Below, one piece after another: positions 16,797 to 26,000 of a stretch of 64,000 bases of DNA. Source of the stretch: Dehalococcoidia bacterium (GTDB lineage Bacteria; Chloroflexota; Dehalococcoidia; SM23-28-2); assembly GCA_030615765.1 (NCBI GenBank), contig JAUWYP010000001.1:1-64000 (forward strand), written 5' to 3'. The first letter of the stretch is position 1. Each line of letters opens with the position of its first letter. The notes under the pieces were generated by a model that saw only the letters and a program-made list of their open reading frames with translations, had not been told where the DNA came from and did no database searches. The translations under genes were made by a program, and so were the position numbers.

Positions 16797-17264
16797 ATGC
16801 GTGGCAGGAAACCGAAGCCGACGCAGCTCAAGGTAATCGAGGGCAATCGCGGCAAGCGTCCCCTGAACAAGCAGGAGCCGCAGCCGCGGCGTGGCCGGCC
16901 GTCCTGCCCGCGATGGCTCAAGGGCGAGGCCCGCAAGGAATGGAAGCGGGTCGTCCCCGAGCTGGACCACCTGGGCCTGCTCACCGTCGTCGACCGAGCA
17001 GCACTCGTCACCTATTGCCAGGCCTGGGCCAGGTATGTAGAGGCTGAGGAGATGCTGAGTCAATACGGCGGCGTCTTGAAGTCCAAGACTAGCGACTACA
17101 TCCAAGTTAGCCCCTACTCCACGATCTCGAAGCAGAACGCCCTGTTGGTCAAGGCCTTCTGCCAGGAATTGGGCCTGACGCCGGCGAGCCGGGGCCGGAT
17201 ATCGGTGCCGGTCCCAGCGGGCAAGCCCGACGACCCGATGGAGGCGTTGATCGATGGTGACTAG
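16797..17264 (+). CDS. Phage terminase small subunit, P27 family
   Basis: A 155-residue DNA-recognition subunit of a phage packaging motor. The opening RGRKPKPTQLKVIEGNRGKRPLN, the PSCPRWLKGEARKEWKRVVPEL region and the VDRAALVTYCQAWARYVEAE helix are characteristic of P27 terminase small subunits. No large terminase, portal or capsid gene follows. A lone small terminase is a hallmark of satellites that redirect a helper phage's packaging, so that is the inferred role. Confidence 0.88.
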   Translation: MRGRKPKPTQLKVIEGNRGKRPLNKQEPQPRRGRPSCPRWLKGEARKEWKRVVPELDHLGLLTVVDRAALVTYCQAWARYVEAEEMLSQYGGVLKSKTSDYIQVSPYSTISKQNALLVKAFCQELGLTPASRGRISVPVPAGKPDDPMEALIDGD

Positions 17265-17820
17265 CGACTTAGCGGAAAGGAAGACGCGACTAGGCCAGCG
17301 CGAGCGGCAGCAGACGCTGGACGAGGGGACACGCGGGCTGCTATTGCGGGAGGACCAGCGCCAAGTCACCGTCGTCGTCAGCCTTAGGACGGCGTTGGCG
17401 TCAGTGGGCGGTAGGGCGGCCGTGCGGGCCGTCGGTCGGCGTCGGGAAGCCCACGAGACGCGCCAGGATCGGAATCTGACGGGGTTGACCGTGCGAAAGG
17501 ATGTTCGGGTAGGGCAGCTTTCGTTTTTCGATCTGGTGCTGGCTGATGATAAGACGGGCGATTCAGCGACTGCTGACGACCGTCATGGCGATGGCGGCAC
17601 GCCCGAAGTGAGCGCGACGCCTAAGGTTCAGCGAGCGAGGGAGATGAACGAGCTTGATCAGGCGGACGCTGCAGTGTCCTTGTGGGAGAGAGTCCTGGAA
17701 GACTCGCGCTGTCAGTATCCACGCTGCGGCGCGCAGGGGATGGGCGTCGTGCTTCGCCAGCGGCGTCCTGGCGGGCCGATGCTCTGCTGGCGTCACTTCG
17801 GGGAGAGCTCAGCCGGATGA
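17254..17820 (+). CDS. Hypothetical protein with C-terminal Cys/His motif
   Basis: A 188-residue protein whose ATG overlaps the end of the terminase gene by 11 bases. The middle is low in recognisable structure. The C-terminus SRCQYPRCGAQGMG...MLCWRHFG has four Cys/His ligands that could form a zinc finger of the kind seen in small phage proteins. Function unknown. The stop overlaps the next start (ATGA at 17817). Confidence 0.55.
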   Translation: MVTSDLAERKTRLGQRERQQTLDEGTRGLLLREDQRQVTVVVSLRTALASVGGRAAVRAVGRRREAHETRQDRNLTGLTVRKDVRVGQLSFFDLVLADDKTGDSATADDRHGDGGTPEVSATPKVQRAREMNELDQADAAVSLWERVLEDSRCQYPRCGAQGMGVVLRQRRPGGPMLCWRHFGESSAG

Positions 17821-18104
17821 CGAAGGGTGACGACCAGACGCTACTTCTGACAGTGGCGGAGACTGCCAAGCTTCTGTGCATCGGCTGCAACATCGCCTGT
17901 GAGTTGGCGCAGCGGGGAGAATTGCCTGCCATCAAGCTGAGAGGGCGTATCATCCGCATCACCCGTCTTGCCCTGGAGCAGTGGATCGCCCATGGGAGGG
18001 TTCTTGAAAGGAGGCTCGGAGAGGGAGTCCGCCGGTATAAGAAAGGAAGGGCGCGAAATCGCAAGACTGTTCCGCACGAGGAAGAAGGAGGTATCGCGAA
18101 ATGA
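17817..18104 (+). CDS. Excisionase-like helix-turn-helix protein
   Basis: A 95-residue protein with a MerR-like HTH_17 fold: LTVAETAKLLCIGCNIACELAQRGELPAIKL...ITRLALEQWIA. Such proteins act as recombination directionality factors or small regulators. Its basic C-terminus (RRYKKGRARNRK) fits DNA binding. Coupled on both sides by ATGA overlaps. It may set the excision direction of the serine recombinase, but that is inference. Confidence 0.72.
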   Translation: MTKGDDQTLLLTVAETAKLLCIGCNIACELAQRGELPAIKLRGRIIRITRLALEQWIAHGRVLERRLGEGVRRYKKGRARNRKTVPHEEEGGIAK

Positions 18105-18664
18105 CGGCGACGAGGCTGGCCAAACGGCAGGAGGACATCATGTGCCTGTCCAAACTGCGGGGCGAGGCACGCGAGCTGGGCAAGATGTTTGACGCAGCAC
18201 TAGATTTCCTGGCATACCCGAGCGACGAGCAGACTGCCGTGAAAGCCAAGAACACGGCGCATGCCCTCGACGCACAGCTCGATGAGAATCTCGAAGAGCG
18301 CACCGATTTGCTGAAAAGGATGAACGACGGACACCGACAGGAGATCGAGGAGGCGCGGAAGCTGGTCTACCTTCGCTACCTTGAGTGCCTCAGGAATGCC
18401 GTGGGTGAACCGGAGCGGGGCCACTGGAAACCTGACATGCTCGAGCGCGTTCTGTGGTCTCTGACCGATATGCTTAGGAGCATAGAGCAGGAGCACGGGT
18501 ATGCGGCCCTCGATTCAGTGGTGCCCGATCAGGCCACGAAGAGCTTCCATCAGTGGAACCCTGACAGGGGCAGACTAGAAGCGGAAATAGCACGGCTTCG
18601 ACCCCACGCCAGCAGTGGGGCCGCCGATTGGCTAAAGGAGTGGTGTCCCGACATCCCTCTTTGA
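18101..18664 (+). CDS. Hypothetical helical protein
   Basis: A 187-residue, mostly alpha-helical charged protein ending the coupled left-hand operon (ATGA overlap at 18101). Segments such as RGEARELGKMFDAALDFL and EIEEARKLVYLRYLECLRNAVG suggest a coiled helical bundle. No family is recognised. It converges on the defence operon; the ~240 bases between them hold no gene or clear terminator that I can see. Confidence 0.6.
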   Translation: MTATRLAKRQEDIMCLSKLRGEARELGKMFDAALDFLAYPSDEQTAVKAKNTAHALDAQLDENLEERTDLLKRMNDGHRQEIEEARKLVYLRYLECLRNAVGEPERGHWKPDMLERVLWSLTDMLRSIEQEHGYAALDSVVPDQATKSFHQWNPDRGRLEAEIARLRPHASSGAADWLKEWCPDIPL

Positions 18665-18905
18665 GCAGGTTGAGGTGGCCAACCGAAGACGCCAAGAGCT
18701 TCCGGAGAAGCGCTATCGCGCCAACAAAGAGTGTCCCCAAGAAGCCGTCATGTGAGGGGAAAGAGGGAGAAGCATTGACTACATCCCATGCCGACATTTG
18801 GGGACGCTGGAAGAGCAGATGGACCGGTGAGACACGCGACGGGCTTCCGCGTGGCCAGCCCTGGCGGGCCGCCATGCACTCCCTTGCTGGCCCCGGAGGT
18901 TGTCA

Positions 18906-19289
18906 CTACTCGGCCTGCTCATTGTGGAGTTTGAGTTGACGTTCAAGCACTTCGTAGACTTCGCGAATATCAGACCTTGGGCGGTCCAGCAGCTCCTCGA
19001 TCAGTGAGCCAAGCTTGCGCTCAGGCTTGCCTTGCCTCCGGGCACGTTTCGTTATTGAGGCGAGACGATATTGACCGGGCTTCAGGTTCGGATGGGTCGC
19101 GCTCGTCTCGATCACCCACCCTTCCTGTTTCAGATCGCGGATTCGTCGCGTTACCTCTCCGGCCGAGGCGAGGCCTCGCGCCTCGCGAACATACGCCTCG
19201 ATCTCTTCTCGAGAAACCACCTTCCCGGAGTTCCGGACGAGATAGTCCAATGCTAATGACTTGATCGATCTGGGCCGCTCGGTTTTCAT
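18906..19289 (-). CDS. Winged-helix protein at the end of the defence operon
   Basis: A 127-residue protein with an N-terminal winged helix (ALDYLVRNSGKVVSREEIEAYV...VTRRIRDLKQEGWVIET...LKPGQYRLAS), the type often joined to HNH or other restriction nucleases. Here it stands alone with a short basic helical tail. ATG overlaps the stop of the NERD-helicase gene as ATGA, so it is the last gene of a six-gene operon. It may regulate the island or load nuclease onto DNA. Confidence 0.65.
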   Translation of the reverse strand: MKTERPRSIKSLALDYLVRNSGKVVSREEIEAYVREARGLASAGEVTRRIRDLKQEGWVIETSATHPNLKPGQYRLASITKRARRQGKPERKLGSLIEELLDRPRSDIREVYEVLERQLKLHNEQAE

Positions 19290-21013
19290 GTTGCGGTCGA
19301 CGGCCTCACCCGAAAGGTTGATCTGGCGCCGAACTCCCCTGCTCGCTCTTGGTACAGGTCCTTCTGATCGACGCGCATAAAGACTCCTAGGACCGCGCGG
19401 GCTCTCGACGCTCCCACATAGACTAGCTGTCGTCGTGCCGGTGACTCGAGGTCATCAATGTCGACCAGAGCCACGGCATCGGCCTCGAGTCCCTTGAACG
19501 AACTCACCGTCGAGAATCGAATAGTGCGCGGGCGACTCTCGGGGCCCTCCCACACCTCAAGAGGACACGGAACATCTTTGAGGCCGGCGGCCAGACAGCT
19601 GTTAATCAGCGTGTATGGAGATAGAATAACGATCTGTTCGGGCGCCAATTCTTGCGATAGCAGCTGGCCTACGAAGCGTGATACTTTCCGTCTTTGGTCC
19701 TGGGCATCCGCATACCACCTGTGCTCGACGCTTGGCCCCTCGACGACCAGTGTCTTCGCCGTGTCGGCGCCGGAAATGAGGCCAGCGGCCAGCGCAATGG
19801 GAGCTGTGTTGCGGCAATTGATGGTCAGTGTACAGTGCGCAGGATGGAACTCCTCCAGCCCTCGTAGCACGGAAACGGCAGTACCGCCGAAGATGTCCTG
19901 ACTATGATCGAGAAAGATGCGCCACTCTCCATCTCGCAGTCCGCCACGGAGGAGCGTGTCAAACACGTCGAGGTAGGGCGGCATTAGAAGGTCCTGTCCT
20001 TCGTCGATCACGAGGGTGTCGATGCTCTCTGCCTCATCCAATTCGATGAGAGCCTCGCAGCACTGGCGCGGGTAGTAGACTTCCAGCAGATCTGTCTGAT
20101 TCAGCTCCGGTAGGTCCGACTTGATGCCAGCCCGTCGCAGGACTCCCTCCATGAAACCGTGCAAGTGGAACGCACGGACGTTCCGCATGTTGGTCGTGGC
20201 CCTCTTTAGATGCATTGCCAGATTCCTGTTGAAACAACTCAGGAAGACCGACTCCCCCCGCTCGCCTCGCCTTCTCGCTTCCTCCAATGCGAGAAGAGTT
20301 TTGCCGGTTCCGGCTCCGCCGCGAACCACGAGTCTTCGGTTCTCCTGCATTTCGTCAAGCACCCTGAACTGACCTTCGGTCAACCGCACCATCTCACCAC
20401 TGGCGAGTCCCACCAGCGTTCGAAGCGACGGGGTCAGATGGAAGTCCCGCACCAGAATCTCTGACAGGCTACGTCTCAGTCTGGATGCGACAGTTGACTT
20501 TCGCCCGATTCGACCTTTCCAGTATTGGATGAGCCTAGAGACGTATTGCGAGAAGTGTGGAACGTGTCGTTCGTCGCATAGAACCTCGTGCAGGATGTCG
20601 GGTCCTTCCGTCTTGAAGACCACGTCAGGCATTACGACCCCGTAGCCGACTATCACGTCTTTCGCTGGGGGCAGATGCTCCAACAGGTAATTCCTAAGGG
20701 CAGCAGCGGCACCACCGACCTGATCGAACGGGCCCTCCGACTTCTTGTACACCTTGCCGTGACGATTTGTGAACTCCCACACTCGTGAATGTCGAGCGAC
20801 GCGTCCGCCCTTGACCTCGAGGCAGTACACGCCCTCTGGGCCGATGAGGACGAAGTCTATCTCGGCCCAGGGTTTGACGCGGTGGGTACCTATGCCGAGC
20901 GAGTGGAGAGCGGTCCATTCATCACTGAGTTCCGACCGTATGAGATTGAAGACACGGACCTCGGCCTGACTCTGAGTTGCGTCCGAAGGCAGCTCCGGCA
21001 GCATTCTAGCCAT
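19286..21013 (-). CDS. NERD-domain nuclease fused to SF1 helicase
   Basis: A 575-residue protein. The N-terminal NERD (nuclease-related, PD-(D/E)XK-like) domain shows EVRVFNLIRSEL, then EIDFVLIGPEGVYCLEVKGG with the D...ExK catalytic pattern near residues 51-70. The C-terminal UvrD-like motor has Walker A VRGGAGTGKTLLALE (about residue 232), Walker B LVIDEGQDL, GDTAKT-region motifs, SSFKGLEADAVALV and VGASRARAVL. It overlaps the drmB-like gene by 8 bases. With no DrmC visible, it is a good candidate for the island's nuclease-helicase effector. Confidence 0.85.
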   Translation of the reverse strand: MARMLPELPSDATQSQAEVRVFNLIRSELSDEWTALHSLGIGTHRVKPWAEIDFVLIGPEGVYCLEVKGGRVARHSRVWEFTNRHGKVYKKSEGPFDQVGGAAAALRNYLLEHLPPAKDVIVGYGVVMPDVVFKTEGPDILHEVLCDERHVPHFSQYVSRLIQYWKGRIGRKSTVASRLRRSLSEILVRDFHLTPSLRTLVGLASGEMVRLTEGQFRVLDEMQENRRLVVRGGAGTGKTLLALEEARRRGERGESVFLSCFNRNLAMHLKRATTNMRNVRAFHLHGFMEGVLRRAGIKSDLPELNQTDLLEVYYPRQCCEALIELDEAESIDTLVIDEGQDLLMPPYLDVFDTLLRGGLRDGEWRIFLDHSQDIFGGTAVSVLRGLEEFHPAHCTLTINCRNTAPIALAAGLISGADTAKTLVVEGPSVEHRWYADAQDQRRKVSRFVGQLLSQELAPEQIVILSPYTLINSCLAAGLKDVPCPLEVWEGPESRPRTIRFSTVSSFKGLEADAVALVDIDDLESPARRQLVYVGASRARAVLGVFMRVDQKDLYQERAGEFGARSTFRVRPSTAT

Positions 21014-22799
21014 GCTGGCCTACAAGGAGATCATGATAGAAGCCAAGGTTGGGCTGCTCAGGCACTCCAACAAGGAGACCTCGATCCAGGAAGACATTGG
21101 AATGCTCGCAACTGGTCTCCGGCAATAGCAGGCACGCGTGACAGGCCGCGAGATTCAATGCATCGACTCCAGCCGCCTCAGACTCGATACAGACGGGGTC
21201 AGAAGAGCACCAACTCGACGAGTTCACGGCCCTGACGAAGGTGGACGCGAGGCGTCCGCTCTCCGCTTGAGCGATTACGCCCCCGAGGCTACCGGCTGAG
21301 TCCGTCGTGGCTGTGTAAATGAGGAGGCCGGCCATTGAGTCTGAGATGTACAGTCGCTCCCTCAGTGATGCCGCCGGATACCCGCAGTCGAGAGACCACT
21401 GGTCTATCAACGCGTGAGCGATACTGTGTATCAGCAACAAACGGGGTGTAACCTGAAGTGTGGGCTCGCGGCCGAGCGACGAGAACTTGTGTACAAGGTT
21501 GCTGTGTATCTTGCCAGCGCGCCTCCGAACGTCTTCTTTGTTCTCCCAATTTGCGAGGGAATCCTCTCTGAGTCGAAGGAAGACGCCCTCGCCGACCACC
21601 TCAATTGCAGGTCTCCAGTCAGGATCTTCCCTGAATAGGGCTGCCTTTCTTTCATCGGGCTCTCCGGGAGTGTAGGGCAGGAGTCGAGTGAAGCTCTCAA
21701 GGGCACGCACTTCACGGAGACGCTTCACGATGGTTACATGGTCAAACCAACGCTCGACCTCGGTGTTCTTCACGCGCGTCGGAACGGCGATGAAATCCTG
21801 CCGTTCTCCACCGCCTTCCTTGCCACGGGAGAGAGCTACGTACTCCTGCGCCCTGAGGTCCTCGTAGCTGAGTGCTGTCGTACCATCGCTGGACTCTCGG
21901 TCAAGCCGCTCCCTTGCGATCTCCAGCAGCTCCTCGGCGGTAGCGTCCGCACCTCTCCATGGGCCTTCCAGCTTCCCTTTCAACATAGCAAGCGCCGCAT
22001 CTCCGAAATCACGAACAATGTACTTGATCTCAGACCATGCGGTGCTGAGGAGTTTGTAGCCCTCTTCGGACCAAGGCGGAATGGACAGAGCCGAGCGCTG
22101 AATGGAGAAGTGGACATTGGAGGCTCCCCTTTGGAGCGTGCGCAGGTCCTGATCGCATTCTCCTTGCGAATCGCCCAGCCACGGACGCCGGCCATGACAC
22201 CTCGCGATGCCGCGGAGGGCCTTCGCGCCGAAGGCTCCTTCCATGCTGCGCGGCGGAACCCCGCAGCTGCAGGTGATCACAATATCTCTGAGTGAGGCGC
22301 TTGTTCCTGTGGTCCTAATCTCCATGTCATGTCCCGGGGAGCGAGAGGACTCTCGGTGGCCGGCATGCACCCATGATTTATAGGGGAAGTCTTCGATATG
22401 TCCGTTCTGGCACGCTGCCACGAATCGAGAGGGAACGAGTGGTGCATTACACGCGTTGCAGACGTTGTCATGTTTGCTGCTGCAGAAGTGTGTGTGTGGT
22501 GCGAGTCGCCGACATGACGGACAGGAGTGCCACTCCGGGAACCGCACCACCGGAACGTCACCGTGCTCGCGCCCGGCGGGCGGTAGGTAGAATCTCCCAA
22601 CGCTCAACAGTCTCTCAAGCCGGGGCTCGTGTATTTCCTCGGATTCGGTCACGGTCCATCGGTCCAATCCGGCGATCATGAAGCTTTGATCGCCGACGGG
22701 CACGAGCGATCCCACCCCGTACGTCGTGACGACCTGACTCGTACGGATCTCCCCGAGCGTGCGCGGTTTCGACGATCCCTTTCCCCAAGTGCCCTTCAT
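21006..22799 (-). CDS. drmB: DrmB-like DUF1998 protein (DISARM core)
   Basis: A 597-residue DUF1998 protein. In DISARM, DrmB forms the sensor complex with the DrmA helicase. The opening LGEIRTSQVVTTYGVGSLVPV, a zinc knuckle (CPSCRRLAPHTHFC...CNACNAPLVPSRF), ACQNGHIEDFPYKSWVH and the C-terminal ACHACLLLPETSCEHSN are all diagnostic. It lies directly after drmA, with a 19-base gap. Family assignment is strong; the function in this unusual gene set is inferred. Confidence 0.9.
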   Translation of the reverse strand: MKGTWGKGSSKPRTLGEIRTSQVVTTYGVGSLVPVGDQSFMIAGLDRWTVTESEEIHEPRLERLLSVGRFYLPPAGREHGDVPVVRFPEWHSCPSCRRLAPHTHFCSSKHDNVCNACNAPLVPSRFVAACQNGHIEDFPYKSWVHAGHRESSRSPGHDMEIRTTGTSASLRDIVITCSCGVPPRSMEGAFGAKALRGIARCHGRRPWLGDSQGECDQDLRTLQRGASNVHFSIQRSALSIPPWSEEGYKLLSTAWSEIKYIVRDFGDAALAMLKGKLEGPWRGADATAEELLEIARERLDRESSDGTTALSYEDLRAQEYVALSRGKEGGGERQDFIAVPTRVKNTEVERWFDHVTIVKRLREVRALESFTRLLPYTPGEPDERKAALFREDPDWRPAIEVVGEGVFLRLREDSLANWENKEDVRRRAGKIHSNLVHKFSSLGREPTLQVTPRLLLIHSIAHALIDQWSLDCGYPAASLRERLYISDSMAGLLIYTATTDSAGSLGGVIAQAESGRLASTFVRAVNSSSWCSSDPVCIESEAAGVDALNLAACHACLLLPETSCEHSNVFLDRGLLVGVPEQPNLGFYHDLLVGQHG

Positions 22800-22817
22800 T
22801 GCGTCCTCACAGCGTCC

Positions 22818-25800
22818 TCACACCAGATACATTGACGAGCTTGTATCGACGTCTCGTAGTGACCAGGGAGTTGGGAAGAGAGTACTTGCCTCGTCTGTCG
22901 GGCGTTCTGCCGGTACAAGTAGGGACTTTGACGGGTCCAAGGGACGACTGTATGAGAGCTCAGTCTCGTCGGCCGCCCGGCCCGCCCACGTATCTAGTAT
23001 CTCTTTGAGCTGTTCTCGAGTGCCCTCGAACTCATCTGGGGCCACCTCCCGTACTCGGTCGAGTATCAGATCGATTACCGGTTCCAGGTCACCGCGGCTC
23101 GTAACGATTTCGCGGGCACCGCTGTTTGGGCGAAATGATGGGAGAAGCATGCGGGCTAGTCCGATCAAGACGGCATGCAGCGCCCGATCTCTTGCCCTGG
23201 CGGAAAACGGCGTCACGCTTGCCGATTCCACTTGACGATACAGTGCGGAGTGGTACGTCAGGAATCCCTCGTAGTGGGAGCGATCTCGTGATCGGCTGCT
23301 GTTGAATAGCACCACGATCAAACCGGGTGATCTGCGGCCCACTCTGCTTGTAGCCTGGATGTATTCTGAGCTGGATTGAGGTTGCCCCATTACAACCATC
23401 AGCCCCAGGCGGTCGACGTCAACGCCCACGGAGATCATGTTCGTCGCGAGAATCACATCGAGTGCGTCCGGGTCTGGGTGCGCCTTCGCCATCTGCTTAA
23501 GGTGTGACGGGATCTTTGCCGACGACTCTCTGCTCGTAAGCTCGATCGGGGGTGCATCTGTACTCCTCGGCGTGACGTGAGTCCTCGTCGCGAGAAGCGA
23601 GATCCTGTCGGCCACGTCGTCCTGCACCTGCATTCGAGCGCCTCCCAGTACTCGAAGGCTGTTGAAGTAGCCTACAAGCGTCCAGTACGCATCTTTCACT
23701 TCCTCTGAGGCGGGAAGGGAGGCTGTGTCCTGGAGCAGCGCGGCGTACGCACGGATGAGAAGCGTCGCGTGGCTCGTTCCCGGTGCCATGAGGCCCATGT
23801 ACATTCTGTCACCGCGGCGTTCTCTCGGCGCTTCCACCGCGAAGTACGTGTCTCGTGCGTCGATGCCCGCGGGCGGAAACTGCTGGACGTCCCGGTTGAA
23901 CAGGGCCTTCGTCTGAGACTCGGCCCGACGGATGGTGGCAGTGGAAGCGACGACCTTGGGCGGAGATCCGTCATGCCCGCACAGGGCGTCTACTGCAGTC
24001 TCGTACAAAGCGGTAAGGGTACCAAGCGGCCCTGAGATCAGGTGGAGTTCGTCCTGAACGATTAGCTCTGGAGATCGCTGTTCGGGACGCTGCCTCCGAC
24101 GATCCTCAAGATTGAAGAGGTCTGCGCGGTCCTCTCGCCATGCTAAGCTCGCGAACTTGTCAACCGTCGCGATAATCAGAGACGGTCGGTAGTCGAATAC
24201 GTCTTCGTCGATCAAGTATACTGGCAGACCGTCGCGGAATCGGCACCCCTCTCCTTTGCATTCAACCGCCATTCGCGGATTCTCGCCGCCGTACAGGACG
24301 TAATCGAACGGGCCGAGCTCGCCCCCGCACCATGGGCAGGAGTGGAGTTGAATAGGGTTTCCCTTTTGTACCTCGATGTCCCGCCGAAGCTGGTCGATGG
24401 CGGTTCTGGCATCGAAGCCGAATTGTCCCGGCTTAGGCTCTCGACTATTGGGTGTAGCATCCCCACCGACCCATAGGCCGATAGAGATGGGCGTGGTCCC
24501 CAAGTCCGAACGACTGCTCCTTATCGATTCGCAGCAACAAACAAGAAGAGACGCACGTTCGAACTGCTGGATCGTGAGAAGCCTCAGTGTATAACGCATG
24601 AGTGCGGTCACCCCGTCCGAATCCCGAAAGTTGAGGCGCCGATAGAAGATCGTGAAGGCAATCAGGCCGAGGTATGCCTCCGTCTTGCCACCGCCGGTGG
24701 GAAACCATAGCAGATCTGCAACTTCACGATCGTGTGATTTCGGCTGGGCGATACCTCGGAGGCACAACAGTATGAATGCCAACTGGAAGGGATGCCAGAC
24801 GTGCTGTCCCGACCGGTCAGGTGCAGCTGGCCGTGCTGTCTCGGGCAGCTTCAGCCACTCGGTCCGGGACCTCTGTTGCAGCATAGCTTCATTCGCCAGT
24901 TGAAAGGCCAACATGGCTTTGTCGTCGTTCTTCAGGAGCTCGATGCCGCCGGTGATTCGCTCCGCCGCATCTCGGCACGTGGCGAGGTGTGCTTCCGCAG
25001 TCTCCAGCAGTCTGCCGTCCAGCTCATTTTTTGCGGTCTCCGTTTCGACCTCGATCCAGTGCTGATAGCCCGAGCAGAGCCCCGAGAGGGCATCCACGAC
25101 CTCATCGGCGTTCGCCGCAGCCAAGAAGCGCATACCGAGCCGTTCGGCGTCTATGTCGGGGTTGCTCTCCGCTACTCGGACCGGAGCCGTGGGGGCAAAG
25201 GTGGTGCCGATTTTTTTGGCCCTGCTCGGATCCGCCTCGTCCAAGTGCCACTCAACTGAACAGCCGTGGCCGACAGCAAATGATCGCACATGACGGTACA
25301 AGAGCTCATATGACTTGAGCTCTTCGTCGTCGAGATTCGGTGCCTCGGTCCTCCGCTCCACGAATTGCGACGACCCATCTGCCGCGCTCACACTCAGCTT
25401 CACCTGGAGGAACGAGTAGGGGTCGCGAAGGCTTCCCGGGGGCGACCTGAGTGTATTGAGCAGCACGAGAGTGACCGGTTTGGCTCCGTGCTCATCGACG
25501 TCGCGGAACCTGTAGAAGAGCGCCAGGCCGTCTGCGATCTGTTGCCGATCAGTCCGCGCCGATGTCGCGAGTCGGATATCCTCGACATCCAGTGGGTCTC
25601 GCTTCCACGGTTCATCGGTTCGGAAAGGCTCCGGTATGTTCTCGTCGACCGTGTGGCTCTCACCCTCCAGTGGTCGATAGCGGCCGGCACTAACGGACAC
25701 GGATATCTCTCCGGTGTACTCACCTTGGATGGCGAAGCTCAGGCCCATAGATGAGGGGTATCGCGTATTCGCAAGCGAGACGGGGGGATCGAACGCCTCC

Positions 25801-26000
25801 GAATCCTCTCCTTCATCAATACCTTGAGACTCGTCTTGATCGCCGACCCCGTGCTCGCCCTGGGGATACAGTATTCCGGATAGGTAGTGTGTGAGCGGCG
25901 GGTCCGGGATCTCCTCATCGGGCGTGCTCGGTCCTATCAGGTCGGTTGCTACGGCCTGCACGAGCCTCGATCGAAGGTCGTAGTGGTCTTCAAACGACAT
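22818..26000 (-). CDS. drmA: DrmA-like helicase (DISARM core)
   Basis: A 1060-residue SF2 helicase. Walker A is WFPTGGGKTEAYLGL (about residue 465), motif II region IVQDELHLISGPLGT, motif III VVASTATIRRAE, and motifs V-VI ATNMISVGVDVDRLGLM...YIQATSRVGRRSPGL, the pattern of DISARM DrmA. The start at ATG 26000 is chosen for the G-rich ribosome site GAGGGGGGGCAG; a frame extension to 26027 is possible. It overlaps the upstream UvrD gene by 11 bases. It should translocate on foreign DNA together with DrmB. Confidence 0.9.
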   Translation of the reverse strand: MSFEDHYDLRSRLVQAVATDLIGPSTPDEEIPDPPLTHYLSGILYPQGEHGVGDQDESQGIDEGEDSEAFDPPVSLANTRYPSSMGLSFAIQGEYTGEISVSVSAGRYRPLEGESHTVDENIPEPFRTDEPWKRDPLDVEDIRLATSARTDRQQIADGLALFYRFRDVDEHGAKPVTLVLLNTLRSPPGSLRDPYSFLQVKLSVSAADGSSQFVERRTEAPNLDDEELKSYELLYRHVRSFAVGHGCSVEWHLDEADPSRAKKIGTTFAPTAPVRVAESNPDIDAERLGMRFLAAANADEVVDALSGLCSGYQHWIEVETETAKNELDGRLLETAEAHLATCRDAAERITGGIELLKNDDKAMLAFQLANEAMLQQRSRTEWLKLPETARPAAPDRSGQHVWHPFQLAFILLCLRGIAQPKSHDREVADLLWFPTGGGKTEAYLGLIAFTIFYRRLNFRDSDGVTALMRYTLRLLTIQQFERASLLVCCCESIRSSRSDLGTTPISIGLWVGGDATPNSREPKPGQFGFDARTAIDQLRRDIEVQKGNPIQLHSCPWCGGELGPFDYVLYGGENPRMAVECKGEGCRFRDGLPVYLIDEDVFDYRPSLIIATVDKFASLAWREDRADLFNLEDRRRQRPEQRSPELIVQDELHLISGPLGTLTALYETAVDALCGHDGSPPKVVASTATIRRAESQTKALFNRDVQQFPPAGIDARDTYFAVEAPRERRGDRMYMGLMAPGTSHATLLIRAYAALLQDTASLPASEEVKDAYWTLVGYFNSLRVLGGARMQVQDDVADRISLLATRTHVTPRSTDAPPIELTSRESSAKIPSHLKQMAKAHPDPDALDVILATNMISVGVDVDRLGLMVVMGQPQSSSEYIQATSRVGRRSPGLIVVLFNSSRSRDRSHYEGFLTYHSALYRQVESASVTPFSARARDRALHAVLIGLARMLLPSFRPNSGAREIVTSRGDLEPVIDLILDRVREVAPDEFEGTREQLKEILDTWAGRAADETELSYSRPLDPSKSLLVPAERPTDEASTLFPTPWSLRDVDTSSSMYLV

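Noticed and set aside
18628-18939. 103-residue frame between the left operon and defence operon
   Set aside because: No ribosome site, no recognisable motif, and it overlaps the end of the winged-helix gene.
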